Of a stretch of 64,000 bases of DNA, positions 1 to 13,566 are shown piece after piece. The DNA is from Baylisascaris procyonis (Eukaryota; Nematoda; Chromadorea; Rhabditida; Ascarididae): positions 1,029,501 through 1,093,500 of the forward strand of contig JAZARR010000229.1 of NCBI GenBank assembly GCA_037389465.1, written 5' to 3'. The number at the start of each line of letters is the position of its first letter. Position 1 is the first letter of the stretch. The notes under the pieces were generated by a model. The model had not been told where the DNA came from. It saw only the letters and a list, made by a program, of their open reading frames with translations, and did not search any database. The position numbers and the translations under genes were made by a program.

Positions 1-3000
1 AATTTTAGAGAACACCTGTATTCGACCATTGTGATCTGATGAAACTTTTTTGCAGTTCGTAACGCCATGGGAACGTCGGGCGAACGTTTTCTGTCGAGTA
101 CATAGTGCGACGCGGAATTGCTGTTGTGCGGCAGCAACCGCAGCTCGAAGTTGCTTTGCGATATTCTTCGCCCTTCGCGAACTACTCCAACTCCCATTTG
201 GCGATTAGACCCCAAATTCTCGTTTCGTAATACGGCTCATTTTGTGACGAACAAACTTGCAGCATATTTCAGCTCCGATTTTTTTTTCAGGAGTGAGGGA
301 AGGTGCAAATCAAAATACATGTGAATTATTTGGACTGTTAATTGGGGCAACTATAGATTCAAGATGTTAAATTTGAGGATTGAAATGGTGAATGAATATA
401 AAGTTGGAAGTTTGATCGTTGCAATCGCCTCCCTGCCCACCCGTTGTGCAATTTATTTCACCAATTTAAGATGTATGCGGATTTGTTGCTTAATTAGATC
501 AATTTCGATTTCGCAATAAATGTATTTTTAACAATTTCAGTTTGATCAATTGGCAGACAATTATATTTAGTCGATGCTTGACTAATTGCAATTGATGAGC
601 CGATTAGAGTGCTTAATCAACAGGCATTTCGATACATCGATGATTGTTGTTTTGATCTCCTTTATTTTGCACATGATTCCTATTTGTCGCTTGAAGTAAG
701 CTTCTTAGTCATGAATTTTTTACATTCAGTCATTTCCCTCATGGAAATCACCTTCAATTTTCGTTCCCTGTGGGCCTCTCAAGATCGATATTTCACCAGA
801 ACATGGTCACCAAGTTCGAAATTTTTGCTCGCCATTCTTTCTCGGGTAAGTTGGGGAGTGCGCTAGACGGGATAAGATATAAATTAAGATTGTTGCTGCT
901 AAACCAGCTGTAGTGTGTTAATCTTTTGTCTAAATTTTGAATAATAACGAAGCATGGCATGTAATATGCCATTTCCTACGTGGTCGACCGGTTCCACAAA
1001 TTTTGCCCTCTGCTACTAAATAGGATACTTCATGTTGTAAAAGAAGACCGCTTGGACGGACGGGTTTTGTTTGTGGAATTCGGCAAAGTGAGCTCTCATA
1101 AGAAGTAAGGGTTTATTAATGCGGTTTAAAAAGGAATATCTACAGGGTACTAATCTACAGCACATGTAAAGGTTTTATAAGTTCGGTATATACTATTCAG
1201 AGGTTTGCTTTAGTCTATCGGGCTGCACTCGTACCCACAAAATAGTATGCAGTTGCTACAGTAATCTCCACTTGCGATAGGCATTCACGTAGTGTGCCAC
1301 CTACACTTACAATAGAAATTTGTAATTTTTTATTCGGTCATCTAAGAGCGCAAAATCGGGACAACCTGCGGAACTTCAGCTCTTGTTCGTTTGGGGCACT
1401 AAACGGAAATATTTCAATTCCGGCAGATAAGGCAATATGAAGGTCCTGTTGGAGCCAGGCGTAGATCTAGAATATGCGTAGACACAGCGAACGGTTATTT
1501 TTGTATTCTAGCTTCATATCTTATCTAAGGTTAGCATTATGAAGCGAAAAAAGAATTACATACGTTTAAATTACTTCATCATATCCCACTAACATATTCT
1601 ACGATTCCAACTTGGATTCTCCACATCCGTGAGTGGATAGCAACGGAATTCGATTGCCGGCGGATACTCCTAATTACTTGACTGGCTGATCGGAGCACGG
1701 TATCGCTACCTATTAACTTGTTCGGATACGGTCGCAGTCGGTGCCTAGGTATACTCCTAGGTAATTCTATGTGAAACACCCTCAGATCCGGAAGGACCTC
1801 ACCTCAACGTCAACCAACCACAAGCGGTATTCAATCGCCGATGTTTTGCCCGACCAAAAGTGGTGAGTCTGACTCAGTCGAAACTCAATTTTTCTGACTG
1901 AGGTCTTCTTTCGTTTCGAACTCATTTCAATGAGGAAAATTGAGTATGTTCGAGCTCTGCTCATAAAGTGTGACCTTTGAGAAGCAAATCAACCCCTAGT
2001 CGAAGTTCTAAATCTCCAACTTTATGAAATGCTAACTTTATGCTGCAATACAATCTATTATACGCTAATGGAAAATCACCTAAGTGTGATTAACCTGTAA
2101 TCCCGTGAGCCTAATCCTATAGACTCTGATTATGGGATTAGGTCATGACTTCGTTACTCCGATCAACATCACATCCAGTTCACAAAGGTCAGGCCATAGA
2201 TATTGCCCGATTCATTCGTAATGCACAAACGTTGTCCCAGATAGTGAGCTGTAAGAGATTTCTTTTTGAAAATTCAAACGTTTGTTGGTGAAAATGCAGC
2301 GCTTTAAAGCTTCTAGCGAAACGAATTCAAGCGATCCATGCTCGACAGATCGCAAAGTTGTTTTCAGTCTTTTTTTGTCGGGAGAGGGGAGGATATGAAA
2401 GGGTTGAGTGGGTTACGGCACCTATATGAAAGAGGAAGTATTTCACTTCCACGGTCGACTCACTATTTGTCGTTTTTTTTCATTTTTATTGGACGATTTA
2501 TGCACATCAAATCTTTCTTGGCTTTGGCAGATGTAAGGAAATAGCATTCCGTCAGCAACGGTATTGGAAGTGCGGCAAATGAACCTACCCAATAGGTGTA
2601 CAAAAAAAAGGTTTTCGCGGAAAGTGGCACAAAATACATGCGCTTATATCTCTTTAGAAGGTGCTTATACTCGTTCTCACCTGTCGTCGCACCTTAAAAA
2701 AGGCTGCCCACCTAGACCTATACCTGCTGCATAATTGCAAGCGTATATTCGGGGGAATCGGGCATACCGCGTTGCGAACCTTTGTTGACGACGCGCTCCT
2801 TCACTCCATCACATCATTATTTGGCATTCTGAATTGAATGGTTGAAAAAAAGATCGCATGTTTCTATTACAAGTTTTCGAGTTTCTGTGATGGGCATTAA
2901 TATTAGCTTGCAAAGTGCAGAGTACGGTAGTGGTACGTACGCGGCGTGGAGCACGAGCGCAGCTGCGTTCGCGGTTCGCAAGCTGGGTGCCATCGTTCTC

Positions 3001-5263
3001 TGTAATAGTACCGTGTATTATCATGGCTTGTGTTCAAGGCGTTAAGCCTATATTTCACGTTTCCGAACGATACACCAGTACCAAAATCGTCATTCTTATC
3101 TTCCCCCACCTCGTCCCTTTCCCCTGTTTTTTTTTCTCCTCCAGTGATGTTGAAGTACGCCGAAATCGAGTGGCGATCTCAGGGACATAATTGATTTGAG
3201 CTCATCTTTCCATAATTAACATCCAGTTCATTAAATTTTAATATTGTGCAAATAATTCTGTGACTGAAGTTTGCATCAAAAGTTTTGAGACTGGCGACGA
3301 TTCTTTGGCGTTTCTTTGTTTACCAGAAATGTTGGTACAGTAGTTGGCGTCAAGACCACGAGCAATTGATCCATAGAAGATGGCTGTGTCGTTTTTTTTC
3401 TAATGACTTATCCATCGATGAGACCCACCTTAATGTTTTGTCAGTTCGTTGCGTTCCGCTGACGACATGTCATTACCCAGTATTTATTGGATATATTATT
3501 CAATGTTTCATTAGCTCGCCATTATAGATATTAAAAGACGGTCGAGGTTTACATTATAGGTATTAAAAGACAAAAAAATATTTTGTGCTTATTTGCTTCT
3601 ATTGTCACCTCAAGTACTCAACATCCTGGCAGTAATAAGATGCTCCACCTGAAGAACAAACCAACAAGTAGGTAGCCAATGAAGAAATTAAAATTTTATT
3701 CGAAAATTTAACAGCAATGGAAAGAATTTAATAAGAGAGTAATGTGAAATGCACGTGCAGCTAGGTTTCGATAGAGCATTAACAGGCTTTCATCGTGATT
3801 TACAAGTCGCATTTAGTTTATCTTTAGTGCTGGTTATATCACCAAAATTGTCTCCACGAGGTTTGCATATTGGCAAAATAACAAAGCAAGTAGAGTCGAG
3901 TGGAATGCACATTTAATTGTGATTTCATCAAAATCAGATTTGAATATACTCACTAAAAAATGCCTTCAAATTAGTACGTTGCAATGCTAGCTAACCAATC
4001 TGCGCATTATTCTAACGTGAAATGCATCATTGACTCACCTTGAAATCAGTCGTTGCAACTAAGTGGATCTTGATCAAGGCAGGCATTTCTTCATTGAGTG
4101 ATACTCATACCTCTAATAACTTTTGCAACGAATACACGTCCACAGCAAAGGCAGCTTATGGCTATTCTCATATCTCGTTTCATCACTTCATCACGTCCAC
4201 CATTCATTTATTCATTCCTTTTCCATGTTGCTTTTATATTTCATTTAAAGTATTCTCTTTCGCATTTTAATTTAAGTACGTCAAAATTTTTTGGAAATTA
4301 CCAAAGCGGTGTGGCGAGTGTTATGAACAATAGAGATATGAATAGTAGAAATCTATTCTTCCTGAAAAGTTTCTGAAGATTTAAAAATAACTAGGAGAAA
4401 TGAGCTTTTGTGAGAAAGCGGTGGCGAAACGACAAATAAATGCCAAAACGATCGAGTTTTCGATACGATCACGAGGTTTTTTGAGCAATGCTAATTCTTT
4501 TATGAAGTGAAGTGATGAATGATTTTGAGAGTCTTTTCTTGTTTAGTTAACAAAATGTAAAGGATTAGTCTAGCATAGACCTCATGTTTCTAGTCTTGTT
4601 TCTGTTAGTTACGAGAGTATCATTTCAAAGGTTATGTAGTATTAGTGAGGGTCCACTCGTACCTTATGATGTTCCCATTTCTGCTAATGATTTTATTCTG
4701 GCTTAACTTCATATGTTTTTATCTGTCTAAGGTAACCATCAATTTATGATATCTTCATTTATTTTCTTATCTGAATTGCGCACTAACCAGCGGGTTACTT
4801 GTGAATTAATTTTGGGTTACCCTCAACCATAACGATATGCCTTTCAAGTTGCGCGCAACATCTCTTGGAACGGCAATGTATAAATAAAAAAGATGCATTG
4901 TTCCACCGCATGGTACCCCGCATTTCGATGCCTTTTATATTGGAATACTCCATTTACAACCGTTACTTTTCTTCGCGTTGAATTTTTCATAAGAAAACAT
5001 AATATTTTGGGTGTTAGTCTTCCATACGACAGAAAATTTTCTCAGCACACGATCGAAATGCACCTGAAATATTAACCACCGGTGGTAGAGGAATGGATGA
5101 GAGATTATCGCGTAAAACAGGGGGAGGGGAATGAAGACATCCCTGCAATCTTTGTTTAAATGCTCTGAAAGTTGTCTTTATTGCAGCCAGTACAATCTAA
5201 ACGCAGTTATTATCCCATTCCATCATTGTAATTATCGAAGTTAATCAACGAACAAGTTTTCAG
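1..5263. other. Intergenic DNA upstream of cpsf-4
   Basis: No gene can be supported across this stretch apart from a weak terminal-exon candidate at 56-208, listed separately. Short open frames occur on both strands, but none has a recognisable domain or a consistent exon chain. The sequence from about 880 to 3200 is visibly less T-rich than its surroundings and has overlapping open frames on both strands, for example around 2809-3190 and on the minus strand at 1579-1964. That could mean a decayed mobile element, but I recognise no transposase, reverse transcriptase or terminal repeat. A small imperfect hairpin lies at 2110-2121 and 2131-2142. Confidence 0.6.
56..208 (+). CDS. Possible terminal exon of an upstream gene (weak)
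   Basis: A good nematode-style acceptor (TTTTTTGCAG) ends at base 55. It is followed by an open frame of 50 codons in phase 0, ending in TAG at 206-208, with a cysteine- and alanine-rich middle (NCCCAAATAA). I do not recognise a domain. If real, it is the last exon of a gene that starts left of the window. An overlapping frame of similar length is also open (to base 324), so chance is quite possible. Confidence 0.2.
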   Translation, partial: FVTPWERRANVFCRVHSATRNCCCAAATAARSCFAIFFALRELLQLPFGD

Positions 5264-5280
5264 AGTGTGGAAGCAATTCA
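5254..5280 (+). promoter_or_regulatory. Probable trans-splice acceptor and short 5' UTR of cpsf-4
   Basis: AAGTTTTCAG ends at 5263, 17 bases before the first ATG of the cpsf-4 frame at 5281. There is no good donor just upstream that would make it an ordinary intron. In nematodes such an acceptor close to the start codon usually marks the site where a spliced leader is joined. It supports 5281 as the first AUG on the mature message. Confidence 0.5.
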
Positions 5281-8200
5281 ATGATGGCAACAGTGATGAC
5301 ATCCTCTCTTGGATTCACATACAGCATGCCAACAACTCATCGTGCTGCACCACTCACTATGGAAGATTACATTGCAGATATTCCATTCCCCTTACTTGAT
5401 GTCGAAGAAATGCTTATACAACAACGAGGCACTAGACCGGTATATATCATTTTTATTATATATCCGGAGGAGGAGGTGAATCCTTAGATTTTTATGTTCC
5501 ATCTTGCCTTCATAACGTATTTTCCATTGAATAGGAACAAGAAGCGTAATGGGAGTGAGCGAATAAAAAAGGCACATCACCGACCAGCAAGGGAAACTAC
5601 ACTAATTGAAGCAGTATTTAGAGAAAATTGTTTATGGGGCACAACATTTGCGGTGATTCGTAAATAGAGAAACGTTGCGGGCAAAATGCAATCGTCGCGA
5701 AATTTATTGCATATATGAATATAAAGGAAAGCATATCGGTTATAGACAAATTAAAGTCCATTTCCAATTCCAGTTCAGAATTTTTTTCACATTACGATTC
5801 AGGTCGCGGGGGAGGGGGAACGAAAAGGATATCAGTGGGACTTTTTACTCCCTGGAGGATAAAATCGGCCCAATCTAAGGAGGATGTTTTCCAATTAAAC
5901 GCAAAACGAAGGTGGATAAGCGGGGAATTCGGTATAATAAATATGTTAAGGAATTATGTTGATAAACGATATATGAAGGGTAGCTACATCGATGTTTGTA
6001 AGCGAGTGCATCTTTGAGCAGAGACATTAAAAAATTACGATGCCATTTGCGCATCGATCATATAGCAGTGTCCTCTGTTCCTGGATCGGATATGATTCTT
6101 CTAACATTGTTCTTTTCAACACATGCAGTCTGCTTACCCCTAAATGAATTCCATATTATCCATAATTTTGTTGAAATAATGCTACCATTTATATACTGAA
6201 TCTGTTATTTATATACACTGAAAGATGCAATATTTTGGCGGCTAACAATAATTACGCTAATTTCATAGCCAAACACGACTAACAACTCAATTCTTTTGGG
6301 TGGTTGATGTAGGAGGGAAGTGAACTTCAGTTTATCGCAAAAATCGGTGTTGTAGAGAGCGCTTCGTTTTCTTGTTCCATTGGGCATTGCCTAACATTAG
6401 GTTGATGTTGTAAATGAACATCTATTCGAAAAATTTATATTGGAATCAACGGTTTTTTGGGTACTTCAATATGTATGAAAACAAAATCTTGGTAGAATAG
6501 AGTAGTTGTGACGTCACAGTACTAGTTAACTTCAATCTGCAGTGAACAAAGGATGCAAAAAGAGGGCATATTGATTGTCTTCGGTCAAATACCAGTATCG
6601 ATTTATATTGTCCGCCATTCTTATGGGAAAAAGCGAGGCGCATTTGACCGCCGTTGTGAGGCATCTGCACTATTTTGAAGGAATATTGAAGGATGCTGTT
6701 TATACACGGTGTTATGCGTGTCATTTGATTCAGGTACCGTTCCCAGGCATGGACAAAAGTGGACGAGGTGTTTGTGTTCGAAATGAGCAGGGTACGTGCC
6801 AGATGGGTGCGGTATGTCCTCTGCGACACATTGTTGGCGATAAGGTGATCTTGAATATCATTTTTGCATGCACATCTGTTGCCAACTCATAATGCAGCTT
6901 ATTGGATGTTTCCGCAAATAGAGGTTCATGTTTTGATTACTGTTTACAGGAACTTGCTTTAGTGTTCAGGCTGGAACAGTCAAATTTTTCGATGCTGTGT
7001 TGAGGTTTTTTGTTTTGAGATTGGGGGGGGGGGGAGCAATTTTAACTTTAACTCTGGTTTAGATTCTCTAAAAAAGCCTTCAAAGAGACTCCTCTGGTTA
7101 TATGCAGACGTAATGATGCGACTGCATCATCAAATATAGTGTAGTGCAGTCCATCGGGTAACAGTGCACTATTGGGCCCATTTTGAAGTATTGAAGTGTA
7201 ATAAAAGTGCATCATCAATGACATCTTGCGATGACCATTGCAATCCATTGCACTACGTTTCATGTCTTCTCGATTTGTATGCGGTGACCTTTGTACGATC
7301 GAAAGAGTTAATGCTTTTAGGCAGTTGTTTGTAAGCATTGGCTTCGTGGTCTTTGCAAGAAGGGTGACCAGTGCGAGTTCCTTCACGAATATGACCTCAG
7401 CAAGATGCCTGAATGCTTCTTCTTCTCGAAGTACAGTGAGTGGATTCAGCTGGCTATAAAGCATTGGTGCCTGAAGGGCACTACATACATCATTCGGTTT
7501 TTGCTCAAGTAGAGCCCATCCATCCCCTCATTCATCGTCAATAGTTAGTATGTTTAAGTGGGTTTCAAAGTGGGTTCATACCCTCATGTCGCTACCGGCT
7601 TTACTCGGAAGCGTGTTCGGAGAACGGGGTCGGTTCGAAAACTATCCAGAAGTGATCTGCCGCTTGATCGTGCAGACCAGCGTGATGGAAGAGAACTATC
7701 ACCTACTATTTCGTGATTGTGTGCAGGCAATAAATAGTGTAATAAACGTCAGATCTAATGAGTTTGTCTTTTTCCAAAGTTCACTAAATTCACAGTCGTT
7801 CCCACCCTTTGTATATTCCTTCGAGAGAATGTGCTAGAATAATCTATTATGCTGCTAAATTGCAATTACTTTCAGTGGCCTGCAGTAATCGCGAATGTCC
7901 GTTTCGGCATATCGATCCTGAAAGTAAAATTAAAGATTGCCCATGGTATGATCGCGGATTTTGTCGACACGGTTCGTCTTCATTTTTCATCCCCAAATAC
8001 TGCCAGTGTTTATGTATCGCATCAGATGTAACAACATTCACGCTTGATCAGGCGGGGAGAAAATCCCACAGCGTACCGAATAAACACCAGGGCATTGTAG
8101 GCGTCGTTTGAGATCATTTGTTGGTGGGAGTGAGAGAGATACGTCGTTTGTGATTTTCTGTAGGGATCGGGAACTAGCACGGGGATCCCCAGCCATGTCA

Positions 8201-11124
8201 GCGACGTTTATTCGAATTATGGCGTTCTTGAAAAAATCTGTGTCAGTTTGTTAACTATTTTCTTCCCTTCCCAAAAAAAGAAAAAGTCTACCCTCTAGTA
8301 ATACACGGAGTATGAAAGAACTGCGCAAATTAAAAGTAGAATTAAAGTGACCGAACCAGATTACTGGTCCTGAAAATATTTCGGCACTAGTTGTTGACAT
8401 TTTTTGCAATGCTCGTGGTGTCTCGATTTAGAGCAAAATTAAACGTCTCTGTAAGATCGGCTCGCCTAAATATTGGGGCAGGTGGTTTGCGAATCTCTGT
8501 TCGAGTCTATGAACGTTTTTCCTTTGCAACTCCTCCATTCCCTCATCTGTACGCCTTTCCTCTCCCCAATCTCCCGATTCATTAATGGTGAGCGAGACTT
8601 GAGGCAGTTTGTCGAATAATGTCAGCGGTTTCGTATCATTGTTTTCCCATCGCGTATTTCTTCTATAATGCATAAAATGTAATTAAGGACCGTACTGTAA
8701 ACATCGGCACCGTCGTCGCGTATTATGTCCAAACTACTTGGCTGGTTTCTGTCCCGATGGCAAGAATTGCAAATACGCACATCCTTCGTTCAGTTTGCCA
8801 CCGGCTGACATGAGTCAGGGATTGCGAAATCGTGGGACATTCAATTCGGGCATTGTTTGTCACAATTGTCACGAGCGAGGTCACAAGGTTCGTGCTAATG
8901 TCTGACTTTCTCGTGGAAAGACGCATTGATAAGAAGATGCACCGCAATTTCGGTGTCTAACCGAGTCCCATTCATCTTCTCCCTAAAGTGGATGCTTTCC
9001 TGCACCAAATTTAATGATCTCATCCTTTTTATGCTGTTATTTTTCATTCAGTTGATAAGGAAAGGTTGAAATGATCTTTCTAGGCTTGTGAGCAACTGCA
9101 CTTTCAGGCTTGTTTTGGGCTGTTTTTTAATATGACTTTCTCGTTCTTTTTTCTTTCATCTATTCGACTTTACTTCTTTTCAGTTTGCCCACACGTACAT
9201 TAGTCAACCTCTGAAAATTTTCTTTATTCCTTGATTTGTAATAAAAATTTTCCGTTCACTTTCCTTTCATTTTTTAGATGCTTTGATATAAATACATCAG
9301 ATAATGGTACATATGAAAGTGTAAACCTTCATCTTGAGTTCTTTTCTTTTCAGGCGACGTTTTGTCCACATTTACCAACACAAAACCAGCCACTGTTGGA
9401 TTCGTCGCGAGTTAATCAAGCAACGCCTCATGAACCATTGCAGGTGCAGCTGCCAGATAAGAAGGCCCTCTCTGAGGTTACCTGCTACAAGGTGATAACC
9501 TCGTTTTATTTTATATTGCGCTGCTTTATTTAGTGCATTTATTATTTATGAACTTTTGATCCAGTGTGGGATCAGGTTTTATTTATTATGACTTCATTGA
9601 TAATATTTAAGAATTGCGTGTTCATCTCAAGAAGAAATTTCTCGTGCATAATTTGGGAATGTTGGTCTTATAGACTCGTTTAACATGTCTAGAATGCTTT
9701 CGAAAAATGTCTTGTCCGGTTGGCTGACCGTTGTCAGTGTGATTCAGCATTGCCACTGTAGAGTGAATTTAAGGTTGATACTATAGTGTAATATCTTTTT
9801 CCTATTTGTAACTAATGGTCATTAGTCATTTCTGTGACAAAGAAGGAGGCGAAGAGCAATGAGAACTCACCTATCAGTTGAGTAGACCGTTTTCTGTGCA
9901 TGACCTACATGAAAATAGGGAAATCCCTTACAAAACCACCAAAGCTGATTTGAAAATCATTTGCCCAGTTGGGAATGGCAGAAAAGGTGACTTCATGAGT
10001 GCCATCCCTACTGTTTGCTCCCCGCCGGATACGAATATGTGCGTAAGGGTGTCGTCCAATGCTTTGTTGATTGGCAATATATTTCAGTGTGGTGAGAAGG
10101 GTCATTATGCAAATCGATGCCATAAAGGAGTGCTGGCATTCCTCTCAAATACGGCGCATCTGGCACATGAACAACGAGAAAGGGACGAGAAGGAAGGGCG
10201 GTACGTTTTTCCATCCTCTCTGTGGTTTCTTAGCTCTTTTACCAGTGAGTGATTGTGTCATATTTCATATTCCTCTCGGCATTACCATTTTTCAACAGAA
10301 ATATCGAAGTTTTACTCTATCTTGATCGCATCTCAAGAATTTGAGCTAACTGAATTTTATTATAAAATCCTTCAACTTCATTAAACTTCTCAAACTGAGT
10401 TTGAAATTGTTTATGCCATTCGAAGAAAAGTTTGTATCGGTCATCCCAAAACAGCTTTCAAATGTCGAATGCCGTTCGTTTTCATTTTCGAATATAATGC
10501 ACCAATGATGCTCATTCACATTCCCGAACAGAAAATAGTTATATCCTATTTTACTTATTTAATTTTCAATTCTCCGATTAATTCTCTCCTCCCCCCCCCC
10601 GTCCCTCAAAAAGAGGATGAAACAACTCTCCAATGGACCCACTCGGAGAATGGAAACAAGCCTCAATTAATAATTGAAGGATATTAAATGAATTTATAAA
10701 AATTGTATCGTTCTAAATTTTTTTGGAAGTAATCAAGAGCGCATTCGATGATTATGTGATCTTCTATAGTTAGTCTGATGCCATCATTCGTTGACTGCTA
10801 TGATTTTCAATTATCTATATGTCTAACAATCTCATCATTTCAAAATTATCTAAATATATCTAACAATCTCATCTTACTCGTTGACTTCTTGCTGTCTAAT
10901 GTGTTTTCTCTCTTGGCGGTTCTTCACGAGCGCAACCCTGAATAGAGGAGCGTCGCAGTTACAACGGCGTTGAATTGAATTATTATGAATAATTCGTTAC
11001 CTTTGATAGAATTGTTTTGTTTTTCAGGTTGGCGAATCAAGCTTATTTCGGTGCAATGAATCGATTACCTCCCCCCGTACAGAGTCCATCGGCAGTGAAT
11101 AAACCAGGAGAAATGGTGCGATAG
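5281..11124 (+). CDS. cpsf-4: CPSF30 (cleavage and polyadenylation specificity factor subunit 4)
   Basis: This encodes the zinc-finger subunit of the nuclear CPSF complex, which in other animals binds the AAUAAA signal with WDR33 during pre-mRNA 3'-end formation. Exons: 5281-5439, 6734-6844, 7321-7435, 7876-7971, 8688-8887, 9354-9491, 10088-10200, 11028-11124; all phases agree and give 342 aa. Five CCCH fingers are visible at C67-C75-C81-H85, C94-C102-C108-H112, C122-C131-C136-H140, C150-C158-C164-H168 and C174-C182-C188-H192. Family signatures include PFPGMDKSG and [18 protein letters not shown]. Two CCHC knuckles follow, C218-C221-H226-C231 and C271-C274-H279-C284 ([14 protein letters not shown]), as in fly Clipper. 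Homologues start at the in-frame ATG at 5359 (MEDYIAD), giving 316 aa. The ATG at 5281 adds 26 residues and is the first after a likely trans-splice site, so I chose it. The 8688 acceptor is the unusual TTAAG. The identity is very secure; the N-terminus is not. Confidence 0.93.
7023..7034. repeat. G12 homopolymer run
   Basis: Twelve consecutive G in the intron of cpsf-4 between exons 6734-6844 and 7321-7435. It is one of eight G or C runs of ten or more bases in the window. Confidence 0.95.
10591..10600. repeat. C10 homopolymer run
   Basis: Ten consecutive C in the last intron of cpsf-4. Confidence 0.95.
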
Positions 11125-13537
11125 CTGTGTTGGAAATTTTATGTTAACATGTATTATGTGTTTTTATGTCTCTCAATTGGGCATTCCTCAGCGTTTATTT
11201 CTTCTTCTTTGCAGCTCATTTGCATGAGGTGTGTGCCAACGGGTTTTATGATTATCATGGCCTTGAGGATAGAGAGACTTGCTGTTGCATTTTGATATCA
11301 TTTGTTGAATTGGAGTCGTAATTGTCATCATTATCATCGTTGAAGCGTTATATTTATGGGATTCGGGGACATCCGTATATAGAAACGTTGTCACTAAGAA
11401 TTGAACGTATCAACGTTAAAGTAGAATTCAAAGAAGGAGGATGAGGTTGGTGTAATATAACATTGAAGGTAGATGTAAACACGAAGGTAATATTCGAGAA
11501 GAGGATTTCATTACCAGTGTGATATGCTTAGTAATAGAAAAAATGCGTGTGTTGGTTGTGGGAGGTATTGAAATGTGAGATTCTAGCTGCCAGCTTTTTG
11601 TATTCGATCATACCCTCAAGGCATCCAACCTTGCATATCGTTCCACAGGTTAAATGCCATTCCTTTGTGTAAGGTTTTTTGTGACGTTTGCATCTGATGT
11701 CACTGAGTTATCATAGAGTCTCAGATCAAATCCCATTCTCCATCTTTATATGCGTTTAGAGTGGGAACTTCGTATTGCCTAGGGCTGCTATTGGAACTTA
11801 TACGGTATACTGTTGATTCGTTGTGATGTCTGTTGTTTGCATCGTTTTTTTTTCGTTCATAAAAGAATTCATTCTTGTCTGCGTCAATCTTCATAAGAAT
11901 CCGTCCAGTCGGAGCTTTTTATTCGAATTCGGCAGTTATAAGGAAATGCACTGGGCATTGTGACGTCATACTCACTGGTTATAGCTTCCAAAATCTCCAT
12001 TACATTAGATGCTGCTAAAGGTGAGGGAGAGGGGGAGGGGAATACGACGGTAAATGCTAGTCGACAAATGCAACCGCCCAATATTTCAAGGTTTGTGCAT
12101 AGGCTGTGCTTTCACATTATGTGTGATGTTTTGCCTTTTTATGTTGTCATACCAAGTGGCAACATCGTCTCGGAGCATTTATCTCTAACTTAATTCCCGC
12201 ACAATCGTTTACGAGGAAAGAATGGAAGGATTTAGGATTTGTCTTGGAGGAGACTCATGGATGTAACATTTTTCGAGTAATCAGTCGGGTTGAGTCAGCG
12301 CTTTTATTACGCGGGAGAAGGGATGGACGGATAGTTTTACGAGGTCAAAGGTCTTTATTGGTCTTATTTGGTTGTTCAAGATCTGCCTATTACTTCCTTT
12401 TGAGACTAAATCAGATAATGTGAATGCCTGTACGAATAGTCAAGGTTCGATTGCACCATGAAAAGCAAAAAGCAGCGGATGGATCGAGGAAGGGGTGATC
12501 GCTGAGAAAGAGCTTTGGCATCCAGTAGCGCCAGCCAATGATTTGGTGCACGCAAACGACGCTCCGATCCGGCTGTTGCTACACGCAAAGGAGCCGTTCC
12601 TTGCAGTTTACTAAAGAATCTGATGCATGTTCTACGAAACAGATCAGAAGCCATGGTCAAACCATAGGCACCAAACTCCCTTATACGTATACGGAGTGGT
12701 TTAGTGTTTGGCATGCTGAGCATTATAAATGCAAAGAAACGTTTCTTTCACGTCACGAAAAGAACCTTCCTTAATAGTATTGAGTCGATGCATTCGATTT
12801 CATCAACTTATTTTTGCGATCGGATGCATCAATAACTCTCGTTGCAAAGTGGTCTGCATGACTTTCGCTTTTCTCTATTGGTGAACATGTACAAAGTGCA
12901 TCGCAACGGTGTATCTGTGCGTATTTATGTATCTCTCTGCCTGATAGTTTCAGCCAGGGGATCAGTAAAGCTGTAGTTGAAATTTTTAGCTATATTGTTA
13001 TCTATCGACTGGTGCCATTGGATTTCTTTTATTAGTGATCCATCCATTTCGAACGACTGATCGATGATTTCACGTTGACTACACTCATAACAAAAAAAAA
13101 GAATCTTTAGAAGATGTCTGATGGTCGAGTCATTTAGAGTTTTGAAGCCTTTATTCTGCTTATTTGCACATTGCGACCAGCTAGCTGGATGAGTGGATTT
13201 TCAGGGTGTCAATTTATTTTGACGTTATTAATTTCTGCCTATAAATTAAAGCGATTAATGTGAACCCTGCGTAAAAGGCTGGAGGGAGTAACTAACCAAG
13301 GGGCCGTGTGAATAGCTTGGTGCGGGGTCCCCTTTTGCAACGGGTTCTTCCGCGGGATATAATTCTTCTCCTTTTTTGTCGAGGCCCCATCCCCTTCCAC
13401 CGGCAAGGCGTTCCCTCATCGAGTCCTCAGCCCCTTAACTAAGCATCCTTTCACCACATTATGCTCCTTATGAAAACTCAATGAACGTACGGACGTATAG
13501 ACGAGCACCTAATGTTTTCTATCAGTTGTTGATTAAG
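11125..13537. other. Intergenic DNA between cpsf-4 and the PCGF gene
   Basis: The start holds the cpsf-4 3' UTR, whose end I cannot place because no AATAAA lies close to the stop codon. The rest shows no supportable gene. Open frames at 12406-12723 (minus) and 12538-12774 (plus) overlap each other, lack recognisable domains and fall in a locally more GC-rich patch. A second such patch lies at about 13260-13440. These may be remnants of dispersed repeats, which copies elsewhere in the genome would reveal. Confidence 0.5.
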
Positions 13538-13566
13538 ATGTGTTTAGGTTGTGCGTTTGGTGGCCG
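13538..13566 (+). promoter_or_regulatory. Probable trans-splice acceptor and short 5' UTR of the PCGF gene
   Basis: ATGTGTTTAG ends at 13547, 19 bases upstream of the start ATG at 13567. The position matches the acceptor placement seen at the two other well-defined genes in this window. This suggests independent trans-spliced messages rather than a single operon transcript, although downstream operon genes are also trans-spliced. Confidence 0.4.

Noticed and set aside
6446..6829. 127-codon minus-strand open frame
   Set aside because: Antisense to cpsf-4 exon 6734-6844 and adjoining intron; no recognisable product.
7048..7464. 138-codon minus-strand open frame
   Set aside because: Its upper part is the exact antisense of cpsf-4 exon 7321-7435, and the rest is intron. 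It is a shadow of the real gene.
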